A stretch of 64,000 nt of DNA from Singulisphaera sp. (GTDB lineage: Bacteria; Planctomycetota; Planctomycetia; Isosphaerales; Isosphaeraceae), in contig DAIDJG010000074.1 in NCBI GenBank assembly GCA_027451445.1, positions 1 through 64,000 on the forward strand. Reading direction: 5' to 3'. The translations under genes and the position numbers were made by a program. The notes beneath the pieces are model-generated. The model did not search any database and was not told where the DNA came from. It saw only the letters and a program-made list of their open reading frames with translations. This document shows, piece by piece, positions 42,658 to 50,919 of this stretch; the first letter of the stretch is position 1, and each line of letters opens with the position of its first letter.

Positions 42658-43314
42658 ATGAAGGTCTTCAGAGAATTGTCCATCCGCGGCGAGCCCTCAT
42701 CGCTCGATGCCGCTGCGGAAGAAATCTGCCAGTCTCTTTCAGATGGCTGGAGTCGCGAAACTGATGCCGAAAGCCGAATTCGGGCGGATTCGCTGGGCGA
42801 TCATCGGAGAATCTATTGTTTCGCATGCACAACGGATGGCAGACGACAAGCCGCTCTGGTTTTTCTCTTCGGAGGAGAGCCCGATCTTCTGACCGTGGGG
42901 AACATCGTCCCTCGCGACAAGCACATGCTTACATACGAGGAATACAACTTCATTGCGGAGGAATTCTTTCGGCGGTTTGTCGAGCCAGCAGCACGAAAGC
43001 ATGGGGTGACGGCGGAGTTGACAGAGCCGCAGGTAGGTTTGGATCACTGGTTGCCTCCGCATGCCGTCGAGAAGCTGCGCCTGTTCAGTAGTTTTGCAAA
43101 CAAGTCAACCGGTTCGGCCCATCCGATGGATCGCGAGCGGTGGTATGACTTCATCATGGCGGTACACGAAGCCGACTCGGATTTCGACGCCTCAACATTG
43201 GCGAGATGGCTGACCGAGGAAGCGGGTTGGAGTGCCGAGAGGTCAGAGGAACTTGCCATCGAATACGAATTCGCCCGCGGCCTCCTCGCACACGGTGAGA
43301 GGGTTGGGAGTTGA
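42658..43314 (+). CDS. Conserved-looking protein of unknown function, first gene of PIN-linked operon
   Basis: 218 residues, no signal peptide or membrane segment, so cytoplasmic. A strong ribosome binding site (AAGGAG, 8 bases before ATG) supports the start. Visible features are an N-terminal alpha/beta part (MKVFRELSIRGEP; IYCFACTTDGRRQAALVFLF), a helical middle (YEEYNFIAEEFFRRFVEPAA), a segment with FANKSTGSAHPMDRERWYDF, and a C-terminal helix pair (LARWLTEEAGWSAERSEELA, EYEFARGLLAHGE). No named family was recognised. Its stop lies 2 bases before the ATG of the PIN-like gene, so the two are translationally coupled. That layout fits a toxin-antitoxin or defence module with this protein as regulator, antitoxin or sensor, which is inference only. 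The flanks are mobile or accessory DNA. Confidence 0.8.
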   Translation: MKVFRELSIRGEPSSLDAAAEEICQSLSDGWSRETDAESRIRADSLGDHRRIYCFACTTDGRRQAALVFLFGGEPDLLTVGNIVPRDKHMLTYEEYNFIAEEFFRRFVEPAARKHGVTAELTEPQVGLDHWLPPHAVEKLRLFSSFANKSTGSAHPMDRERWYDFIMAVHEADSDFDASTLARWLTEEAGWSAERSEELAIEYEFARGLLAHGERVGS

Positions 43315-43316
43315 GC

Positions 43317-44012
43317 ATGAGTATCGCCGACGCCGCTACTCAGGTGTCGGCGAGCGGGATGCCGGTGCTGTTCTTGGACACGTGCAGCATCCTGGACGTG
43401 ATCCGTGCTCCCGCGCGCGGTCTTGTTCGGTGCGTAGAGTCCGCGACTGAACTGCTCGAACTAGCGACGGCTTCCCGATGCAATTTCGTCGTTGGGTCGT
43501 TCGTTCCAGGGGAATGGAACGACCACCAGCAAGAAGTCCTCGATCTGGTCACCACCCACCTGGACAAGATGCAGGCGCAGGCAGCACACTTTCATGATCT
43601 CTGCAGTCACCTGAACTTGCCTATCACCTTCGCCCATCCGGAGTATCCAAGCAGTGGCCTCGCTGCTCAGCTCCATGCCCTGTCAGCGAATTTGCTCGCT
43701 GCTTCACTTGTCTTGGACAGGGCGAATGACACGATGGCAAGGGCATATGAACGCGTAGCCGTAACTCGACGTCGGCCTTGTCGAAAAGGCGGTGAATTGA
43801 AGGATTGCACGATTTTTGAAGAATGCCTGGAGGTTTGTCGGCAGGCAAGAGGAAATGGGTTCACGAGGAAACTGGTATTCTGCACATCAAACACGGATGA
43901 TTATTGTGCCCCGGGAGTGACTCCGCACTTGGACGTTGCGACCGATTGTGCGGCTGTCGGGCTCATTTTTACGACGAATCTTCCTTGGGCTTTAAGCGAA
44001 ATCAAGACATAG
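43317..44012 (+). CDS. PIN-like nuclease domain protein, second gene of operon
   Basis: 231 residues from the ATG at 43317; a TTG two codons upstream overlaps the previous stop. The N-terminus MPVLFLDTCSILDVIR is the classic first strand and metal-binding Asp of PIN ribonuclease domains. VVGSFVPGEWND gives a conserved acidic position, GGELKDCTIFEECLEVC a further Asp in the KDC context of the larger PIN-like (DUF4935-type) families, and LVFCTSNTDDYC a C-terminal strand with Asp residues. The four acidic clusters fit an Mg-dependent RNase fold. At 231 residues it is longer than simple VapC toxins (~130). Target unknown. Coupling to the upstream gene suggests they act together. Family assignment is by motif, without an alignment. 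Confidence 0.75.
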   Translation: MSIADAATQVSASGMPVLFLDTCSILDVIRAPARGLVRCVESATELLELATASRCNFVVGSFVPGEWNDHQQEVLDLVTTHLDKMQAQAAHFHDLCSHLNLPITFAHPEYPSSGLAAQLHALSANLLAASLVLDRANDTMARAYERVAVTRRRPCRKGGELKDCTIFEECLEVCRQARGNGFTRKLVFCTSNTDDYCAPGVTPHLDVATDCAAVGLIFTTNLPWALSEIKT

Positions 44013-44181
44013 ATTCTGGGAATGATCATGGCTCAGTTGCGTCGGACGATAGCGTGCTTAGACGCCCTTCGGCACGCGGCCGGGGAATACGAGTGGCAAC
44101 CCAGAAGAACCTGGCCAGGAGAAGAACCTGGCCAAGGCGCTGGGCGCTGGGGTCAGATACCATGAAGGAGGATAGCAGAGA

Positions 44182-44257
44182 GTGAGTCGCTGAAGGTAAG
44201 CTGAATATGTGGCTATCAGCATCCCTTTGGAGGGACATTCCCATGTCAGCGACTCAC
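44182..44257. repeat. Inverted repeat around the start of the IS110 transposase fragment
   Basis: GTGAGTCGCTGA (44182-44193) and TCAGCGACTCAC (44246-44257) are perfect 12-base inverted copies. They flank the ribosome binding site and start codon of the transposase fragment. The region may belong to the left end of the insertion sequence. Confidence 0.6.
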
Positions 44258-44685
44258 GACGGCCATTCTACCACAGCGACCAGACTCGTACTCTACCTGG
44301 CCTTGGAGCTGGGCCGGAACTCCTGGGAGCTGGCCTTCACCACAGGAGCCGCGCAGAAACCCCGGCTCCGCTCGCTGGCCGCCGGTAACTATGTCGAACT
44401 CCTCCTCGAGATCAAGAAGGCCAAGGAGCGGTTCGGCCTGCCGCCGGACGCCCCGGTGATCTCCTGTTACGAAGCCGGCCGGGACGGCTTCTGGCTCCAT
44501 CGCTTTCTGATCCATGAGGGGAGCGATAACCGAGTCGTCGACTCGGCATCGATCGAAGTCAATCGCCGCAAGCGTCGCGCCAAATCCCCCCGGCTGGACG
44601 CGACCAAGCTGGTCTCGATGCTCATCCGCTCGCACCAGGGCGAAGAGCACGTCTGGGCGGTGGTCCGCATTCCCACGCGGCCGGA
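44243..44685 (+). pseudogene. Truncated IS110-family transposase (N-terminal RuvC-like part only)
   Basis: ATG at 44243 with GGAGGG 8 bases upstream. The ~148 homologous residues match the N-terminal DEDD domain of IS110-family enzymes: LYLALELGRNSWELAF with the first acidic position, YEAGRDGFWLHRFLIHEG, VVDSASIEVNRRKRRAKSPR with LDATKLVSMLIR and VWAVVRIPT. After this the frame enters simple GCGGGGGTCAG-type sequence and the 316 bp palindromic element. The central part and the C-terminal serine-containing domain are missing, so the enzyme cannot be active. The frame stays open to 44947 but that tail is repeat-derived. IS110 elements recombine through a bridge RNA encoded near the left end; the upstream 44110-44242 region could be the relic of one. 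Confidence 0.85.
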
Positions 44686-44720
44686 CGGCGCGGGGGTCAG
44701 GGACGGCGCGGGGGTCAGAC

Positions 44721-45036
44721 CTAGAGCGCCGAACGGTTGGATTGCGCACGGGGTTCGGCAGGTCAAGGCGACCCGAGCCGCCCACCAGGCGTGCTGTCTT
44801 CATCGTGGTTTTGAATGGTCGACGGAGGCCGCAGGCTTTGGAGTGCGGTGGCTTGCTACCGCTTTCGAGCCACAAGGGCCGTTCGAAAGCGGTAGCAAGC
44901 CACCGCACTCCAAGGAGCCCTGTCGGGCTCGAAACACCGCAACGTAAACCGCGCTTCATCCGAGCTGACTTGGCTTCGCGCACCGGATGCGATCCGGCAC
45001 ACCGCTTGTGCGCAATCCAAACGTTGGGCGCTCTAG
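44721..45036. repeat. 316 bp MITE-like element with 29 bp terminal inverted repeats
   Basis: The left end CTAGAGCGCCGAACGGTTGG continues with ATTGCGCAC. The right end (45008-45036) is its reverse complement, with about three mismatches. Inside is a perfect 31 bp palindrome at 44838-44913. No reading frame of its own. It directly follows the point where IS110 transposase homology stops. Confidence 0.8.
44838..44913. repeat. Perfect 31 bp palindrome
   Basis: Arms TTGGAGTGCGGTGGCTTGCT(…)CGA and the exact reverse complement are separated by a 14-base loop. A diverged copy occurs at 41974-42118. Confidence 0.85.
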
Positions 45037-45072
45037 TTGTTCGTTTTTCCGATGCACCGGAAAAACGAACAA
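45037..45072. terminator. Perfect 15 bp hairpin adjoining the MITE-like element
   Basis: TTGTTCGTTTTTCCG and its exact reverse complement flank the loop ATGCAC. It could form a stem-loop in RNA. It lies upstream of the surface-protein gene at 45378, where the remaining ~300 bases show no gene. Confidence 0.5.
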
Positions 45073-45377
45073 TTAGGTCTGACGCCATGGCCCCGCAAGA
45101 TACGATTCACCGGCCCCATTTGGCGGGTCCTGGGTACCCCTAAAAGCAGCGAGATTATCGGGCCAGAATCATTCAAGAGACGTGCTTCTCTGGTGCACCG
45201 TCGTACCCATCGCCGGCGAGAGCCACCCGCGCATTGACTTACTTGCATGGAGATCGTTACGCTCTCCACTCTAAGCCGTGTGAATTCGGAGAGCGCGGCA
45301 GATTTCCGCGAGGCAACATCGAGGAGCGGGCGCGGACCTCGGCTGCCCGTCGAAATCCATCCGCCGTACCGACACTG

Positions 45378-48300
45378 ATGTGGACAGCAAATCAATGGTC
45401 GCGACGCTCGGACCACCGACGCAGAATGCGCTGGAGCGCCGGTCTCGAACCGCTCGAAGACCGCATCTTGCTCAACGCCAACCTCACCTATGACTCGGCC
45501 GGCGCTCTGGTCTTCGAGTCAGCCCCGAACGCGGGCGACGTGGTCGATTTCTCGGCGGAGACCGGTGTTACCACGATCTCGGACACCGGCAATGCCATCA
45601 CCGTGGCGCTCGCCGCAGGCCCGGGTGTTGTCGAGGGGAGCGGCAGCCACGTCGTGACGATCACGGGGTCCGTCGCGTCCGTTACGCTGGATGGGAATGG
45701 GCCGGGCGCGACGTTTCATGTTCTGTCCACCTCCGTCCCGACCACGGTAACGAATTCCCAGGGATCGCTCTCCGTGCCCGATACCGTGGTCGTTGGCACC
45801 TCCGCCAACGCGCCAACCCCCGGGGGTGTTCAGGGGATCGACGGCGCCCTCTCCATTACGAATGTGGGGGGCCTCACGGACCTCACCATCGACGACTCGG
45901 CCGATGTCACAGGGCAGTCCGCCGTGACGTTGACCGACCACGACGTGTCCGGCCTGGCGCCCGCCGCTATTGCGTTCGCTCCGACGGTCCTCGGTGCACT
46001 CACGGTTCTCGGCGGAGCAGGAGGCAACACGTTCACGATCGCGGGGACTGTTCCGGGCGTCACCACGGATCTCGACGCAGGCGCAGGCAACGACACCGTA
46101 AATGTGCTGGCGCTGGAACACACGAGCGTCCTGAATATCAACACCCAGACGGGCACAGATGCCGTTGCGGTCATGTCCCAGAGTGACCCGGGCGGCATTG
46201 ATGGAACGTTGAACCTCTCGAGCGCAGGGAACCTCGGCCTGACGGTCAGTGATCCGGGCGGGGGTCAAGGACTCCTCGCGAATGTCGTCGCCGGTGTTAC
46301 GACCCTGTCCGGACTTGCCGGCGGCGGAACGATCCGCAGTGCGTTGGGAACCATCGACGCGCTGACGATCGATGATCCACAAGTCACCGTCGACTTCAGT
46401 GGAGGCAACCCCTTGCCCTCCGGTGCGGGCTCCGCCCAGACGACAATTATGGACCCGGCCTGGTATGACGGAAACTACGGAACCGTCAACCTTCGGGGCA
46501 CTCCGCCGGCCGGACCATTCCAGGACGAAACGATGAGCGAAGGCTCAGTCTCTTTCGCAGGCGGAACCCCAGGCTTTTCGATGAGTTTTTTTGATAATTA
46601 CGCAGGGGCTCCAGCGGGCTATCCGGTGCTGAATGACACGGTATCGGCGGTCGATTGTAGTTTCACTGCCTTGGGCTACCTCTACGCGACCAGTGGCGTG
46701 GTCGACGGTCCGATTGTCGACGGTGTGCAGACTGCGGCGATCAGTAGGAGCACCGCGCCGCTGCGTGTCATCGCGACCGTGAACGTTGCGAACAAGACAA
46801 ACCTTTCAGTTTCGACGCGGTCTCCAACCGACGAACAGCCGCTCTACCAAAATGAGACATCGGTGGATATGCCGGCGGCCGCCGCCGGGTTGGCCTCGCT
46901 CGTCGTCGACAGTGGAGGAGGACCGTTCAGCACGAACGTGATTGCGATCCCGCCTGGCGTCTTCTTTCAGGCGAGTTCGAACCCGTTCTCGCCGAGCGAC
47001 ACTCAGAGTTTCGACGCAACGGCCGCGGGCATCCCCGTCGGCGCAACGGCGGTGCTCTCGAATGTGTTGGATCAAGCCGAATCAAATCCCGTGAATTCGT
47101 TTGCCGCCGTCCTCGATTATGTCACCACGGGCGTGACGGCGACAGAAACCGCGGATTCGCCGGGCGGACCGAATGGGGCCAACGGCATCCTCATTTCCAG
47201 TCCAGGCTCGGGGTCGGTGGACGCCGGTGGCTTCTCACAAATCAACGTTACGCACGCGGACCCGTTCCCGGTGGTCCCCGTATCGGGGTCGCTTCCGGAT
47301 ATCAACGAAGGGCAGCCCCTGTCCAATGTGGTGATCGCGTCGTTCACCTGCGCGGAACCCGGAGTCAGCGCGAGCGACTTCACCGCCACGATCGATGCGT
47401 ACGGGCTGTACTCCGCGCCCATCGACATCGTCCCGGACGCGAACGATCCGAATCTCTTCCACGTCATCGGCTCGCTCGTCTTCGATGAGGAGGGGGCGTA
47501 CACGGTCGGCGTGACCATTCAGCACAAGGACCCCACGCCGAACACAAGCATCAACGGCACTCTGATCACGTCGCAGTTTGCGGCGGTCCAGGTGTCGATA
47601 CCCATCAACGTCGCGACGCAGTCCCTCACCCTTTCCGTGATGCCGCTACCCGGAGTCGAGGGAACGACACGATACGACGTTCCGATTGCGACGTTCTCAG
47701 CCGGAATCGACTTTTCCATCAGCGATCTCTCGGTGGCGACCGGCTCGCAGGGCGGCTATGTCGGCGGGCAACCTTATATCGAACAAACTCAGAACTCGAA
47801 AGTTTACACGATTCTCGCCCCGAGCCTTTTCTTCGCGTCGCCGGGGCGTTTCGTACTCTCGGTGAGCGTGACGGATGCCGACTTCACCTCGAGCGGTCTC
47901 ACGAAAGCGGTATACAGCGGGAGCGCGCCTCTGGTCGTCAACGATGCCCCGCTCACGTCGTCCGGCGGCCCAATCGTAAAGACGACTGAAGGGTCGGCGT
48001 TTCAAGGCGTCGTTGCCTCGTTTAGGGACGCGGGCGAAAATCCTGGTGGAGCGCTCTTAGCCGCTTACTGGGTCACGATCGACTGGGGCGACGGTTCGCC
48101 GCAGGACCATACCGCCATGATCAGCCCGGGACCCTCGGGGAGCGCGCCCTTCGTCGTGACAGGAGAGCACATCTACGCCGATGCCGGCACGAACGGCGGA
48201 GTGGGTCACTTTACCATCACGACGACCATCGTCGACCCCGTTGGAGGCGCGAAGGTCGAGGCAACGACGCAAGCGCTCGTGACCGACGTGCCGATCACGC

Positions 48301-49088
48301 TCGCGGGAAAGCTTGATCCGGCCAGTGACACCGGGATGTCGCAGACCGACGGGATCACGAACGACGCTCAGCCCCGATTCGTCGGCACGACGGAACCGCT
48401 CGCGACGGTTCGGCTCTACGTCGTGCCGGTGGGCACCAACCTGGAAACGCTCGTCGGCACGGTCACGGCCGATGCGCAAGGCGCCTGGAGCATCATCCCG
48501 ACCGTGCCGCTTGCCGACGGGAATGATACGGTCCTGGCCTGGGCGACCGACAATGCGGGAAAAAGCACGGCGATGACGCAGCTTTTACCGAACGCCCAGC
48601 ACGGCCCACTCGTCATCGATACGACGGGTCCTTGCGTCACGCGTGCCTCTTACAACCGGGTGTTGGGCACTCTGAACATCGGCATCACCGACGCGGGGGC
48701 TGGCCTGAACCTCGCCGCGCTCGCCAATGTTGCGTTCTACGGCCTCGCCAGGCCGACTGCACGCCCGGTCTTCGCCCGCCCGAATGCGGTCGCCGTCGCG
48801 CCGGGGAGTGGGCCAAATTCCCAGACGGCCACGGTCACGATTCCGGTTGGCCGGGCGTTCCGTCGAGCACCGATCCTCGTTCTACTGCGCTCGGCGGGTG
48901 TGGTTGACGTGGCCGGTAATCCTCTCAACGGTTCGTTCCACGGTCGCCTCACCCCCTTCGGTCCGCGTTTCGGCGGCGATTTTCTGGCCCTCGTTGGACC
49001 CGCCGGAGCTACAGCCCATGCCCCGATTGCCGCTGTGTCGTCGCGGGTGCCGAGCGCGTTCGAACGGCTGGGAGTGCACCGTGAATAG
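45378..49088 (+). CDS. Large exported repeat/Ig-like surface protein with LEPLEDR motif
   Basis: 1,236 residues from the ATG at 45378. The open frame starts further up at a TTG, but the planctomycete motif LEPLEDRILL sits at residues 23-32 from this ATG, the usual distance. Residues ~60-330 carry beta repeats resembling those of the giant protein (LTIDDSADVTG, LGGAGGNTFTIAG, TTDLDAGAGNDTVNVLALEH). The middle is beta-sandwich-like (SLPDINEGQPLSNVVIASF, VTIDWGDGSPQDHTAMISPG, the latter PKD-like). Near the C-terminus is a bacterial Ig-like unit (DPASDTGMSQTDGITNDAQP, PRFVGTTEPLATVRLY, GTVTADAQGAWSIIPTVPLA). No enzyme domain or membrane anchor. Probably secreted or cell-surface; function unknown. 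Confidence 0.85.
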   Translation: MWTANQWSRRSDHRRRMRWSAGLEPLEDRILLNANLTYDSAGALVFESAPNAGDVVDFSAETGVTTISDTGNAITVALAAGPGVVEGSGSHVVTITGSVASVTLDGNGPGATFHVLSTSVPTTVTNSQGSLSVPDTVVVGTSANAPTPGGVQGIDGALSITNVGGLTDLTIDDSADVTGQSAVTLTDHDVSGLAPAAIAFAPTVLGALTVLGGAGGNTFTIAGTVPGVTTDLDAGAGNDTVNVLALEHTSVLNINTQTGTDAVAVMSQSDPGGIDGTLNLSSAGNLGLTVSDPGGGQGLLANVVAGVTTLSGLAGGGTIRSALGTIDALTIDDPQVTVDFSGGNPLPSGAGSAQTTIMDPAWYDGNYGTVNLRGTPPAGPFQDETMSEGSVSFAGGTPGFSMSFFDNYAGAPAGYPVLNDTVSAVDCSFTALGYLYATSGVVDGPIVDGVQTAAISRSTAPLRVIATVNVANKTNLSVSTRSPTDEQPLYQNETSVDMPAAAAGLASLVVDSGGGPFSTNVIAIPPGVFFQASSNPFSPSDTQSFDATAAGIPVGATAVLSNVLDQAESNPVNSFAAVLDYVTTGVTATETADSPGGPNGANGILISSPGSGSVDAGGFSQINVTHADPFPVVPVSGSLPDINEGQPLSNVVIASFTCAEPGVSASDFTATIDAYGLYSAPIDIVPDANDPNLFHVIGSLVFDEEGAYTVGVTIQHKDPTPNTSINGTLITSQFAAVQVSIPINVATQSLTLSVMPLPGVEGTTRYDVPIATFSAGIDFSISDLSVATGSQGGYVGGQPYIEQTQNSKVYTILAPSLFFASPGRFVLSVSVTDADFTSSGLTKAVYSGSAPLVVNDAPLTSSGGPIVKTTEGSAFQGVVASFRDAGENPGGALLAAYWVTIDWGDGSPQDHTAMISPGPSGSAPFVVTGEHIYADAGTNGGVGHFTITTTIVDPVGGAKVEATTQALVTDVPITLAGKLDPASDTGMSQTDGITNDAQPRFVGTTEPLATVRLYVVPVGTNLETLVGTVTADAQGAWSIIPTVPLADGNDTVLAWATDNAGKSTAMTQLLPNAQHGPLVIDTTGPCVTRASYNRVLGTLNIGITDAGAGLNLAALANVAFYGLARPTARPVFARPNAVAVAPGSGPNSQTATVTIPVGRAFRRAPILVLLRSAGVVDVAGNPLNGSFHGRLTPFGPRFGGDFLALVGPAGATAHAPIAAVSSRVPSAFERLGVHRE

Positions 49089-49276
49089 TCCGGTTCGGGA
49101 TGGACGGCGTGGTTGCTCAAACGATACCTAACGCGCTCGTCGCCCCGACCGACCGCAAATCCGTGGAGCGCTTGCTCGAGCGGTTTTCTCGTTGACTCCG
49201 AGTTTGTCAAATCGAGCAGCAACTACCTCGGCGACGTCAACGCGCGGTGCAACGGGACCGTCCATGCTGATCACCC

Positions 49277-50419
49277 TCACGCCCCGTGGCTCAAAGTCCC
49301 GTAAGCCACTCCGGCGCGGGTTCTGTTGGTCTGTCGCTCCAACCCGGTGATAACGCGCCGGCCGAGCGCCTGGCCGGGGACTTCGATGAGGTGATACGTC
49401 AGAGTAGCGGCCGCTGCCGTACCGGCGAGGGCGAGGCCTGACAGGGCGACGAAGCGGATTTCCGGCCGGCCCAGGCTCGGCAGAAGCCGGTCGACGGTTC
49501 TGAGGACTGCGAAGTGGACGATGTAGCAACTAAAACTAACTTTGCCGAGGTGACACACAAGCGGGTTTACGAACGCCCGCAACGGGAACAAGGCCAGCGA
49601 GTATGCGAACAGGCACAAGACGGCGCCAAACAGCGGAATCTCGAGCAGGCTCATATCATCGACGCCGGTGAGGGTTAGACCTACGAACGCACACGCCGCG
49701 ATGACCGTCCCACAGATCGCACGCGCGAAGTTCGACGTGTCGCCCTGGTCGGTCCGCCGTCGGAGCACATGATAGAGGACGAATCCTAACGCGAACGCAG
49801 GGAGCTGATTCGGCAGCCACCAGCGCAAGAACGACCTGCGAACGATGGGGGCCATCGACGTTTGTGCCAGAGCGTATTCGCCCACGTAATGAATCCCAAC
49901 GGCGAGTCCGCACGCTACGATCGCGAACACAATTGAGCGCTTGAGGCTGTTCAACGCGCGGTAGAGCCGGGGCACGAACAGGTAGAACGTCATCTCCACG
50001 GCGATTGACCATCCGCCCGGCACGATATGATTGATCCAGTAAGGACTCCAGCCGTGGATAAAGAGTAGCGTCGCGATCATCCCCGACAGCGTCGTGGCAC
50101 TTGCGCCGACCCGAACGCTCGAAGCCACGATGCCGTAAAAGAGGATTCCAAAGTAAAACAGCGGGGCGATTCGAAAGAACCGCCGGAGAAAGAAGTTCAA
50201 CTCCGGGCGGGACGACTCGTCTTTTCGGCTGTCGAGCGACAGAAAGAGTGTCAACGCACTCAGGATGAAAAAGAGCTGTACGCCTTTGTCGCAGTTGGCG
50301 AGCAGGGCCAGGACTCGTTCGTCGAGCCCTTTGCTCTTGAAGCTGACGTGGCAAGCCAAGACGCCGAGGAACGCAATCCCGCGCAGGGCATCGATGAAGG
50401 CATACTTCTTGGGTGTCAT
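49277..50419 (-). CDS. Acyltransferase-3 family membrane protein (O-acetyltransferase type)
   Basis: 380 residues. The start MTPKKYAFIDALRGIAFLGV at 50419 is chosen because this is where family homology begins. The open frame continues ~150 codons upstream, but through a copy of palindromic element B. The LRG motif (R13) and the conserved His in VLACHVSF (H24) are the expected active-site residues of acyltransferase-3 proteins. About ten hydrophobic segments follow, including GVQLFFILSALTLFLSL, the family GGWSIAVEMTFYLFVP motif, and the C-terminal LGKVSFSCYIVHFAVLR. Such proteins transfer acetyl or other acyl groups to surface sugars or lipids at the inner membrane. No polysaccharide genes adjoin it, so the substrate is open. 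Confidence 0.9.
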   Translation of the reverse strand: MTPKKYAFIDALRGIAFLGVLACHVSFKSKGLDERVLALLANCDKGVQLFFILSALTLFLSLDSRKDESSRPELNFFLRRFFRIAPLFYFGILFYGIVASSVRVGASATTLSGMIATLLFIHGWSPYWINHIVPGGWSIAVEMTFYLFVPRLYRALNSLKRSIVFAIVACGLAVGIHYVGEYALAQTSMAPIVRRSFLRWWLPNQLPAFALGFVLYHVLRRRTDQGDTSNFARAICGTVIAACAFVGLTLTGVDDMSLLEIPLFGAVLCLFAYSLALFPLRAFVNPLVCHLGKVSFSCYIVHFAVLRTVDRLLPSLGRPEIRFVALSGLALAGTAAAATLTYHLIEVPGQALGRRVITGLERQTNRTRAGVAYGTLSHGA

Positions 50420-50561
50420 GATGAGCCATCCATGGAGGCCGTTTCCGTCCTTAGAATGCCGGATTCTAGTCGTTCGTCGTTGATGCGACAATGGAGATTG
50501 GCACCCGGAATATAACTCCCATCTCTTGATGACCTTGAGAATGCGCGGAGTGCGACCCCAC

Positions 50562-50717
50562 GCGAGGGGACCCGTCGGAGCCAGCCTTGATCCACCGGCG
50601 AGACTTCGAGTCGGTGGATCATTGCGGGCCGCCACGCGGGAAAGCTCGTCACACTCGATGCTCGTAGGACCCAAAGACTTGTCCGCCGACCAGGGCTGGC
50701 TCGGAAAGAGTCTCACC
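50562..50717. repeat. Palindromic element family B, copy 2 (diverged)
   Basis: Left arm GCGAGGGGACCCGTCGGAGC followed by CAGCCTTGATC, and right arm ACCAGGGCTGGCTCGGAAAG followed by AGTCTCACC, correspond to the ends of copies 1 and 3 with substitutions. An internal hairpin TCCACCGGCGA/TCGGTGGA is retained. It lies upstream of the acyltransferase start. Confidence 0.7.
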
Positions 50718-50907
50718 TTCCGGCGATACGCGGTGCAACGGTTGACGGACGGCATCGGATCGTGTCGTTGTTCGCCCGGTCGGAGTGATGACCGCGTGAA
50801 GAGTCGTTGAAAAATGCCAGCGCACGATGGAACACTTGATTTTCGAGACGTCCCGCTCCGTACAATTCCCATTAGAGGCCCAAGTCTTTCATTCTCCTCG
50901 CCGACAC

Positions 50908-50913
50908 AAGGAG
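50908..50913 (+). promoter_or_regulatory. Ribosome binding site of the heme-oxygenase-like gene
   Basis: AAGGAG six bases before the ATG at 50920. It decides for this start over the in-frame ATG at 50827. Confidence 0.75.
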
Positions 50914-50919
50914 CCTCCC

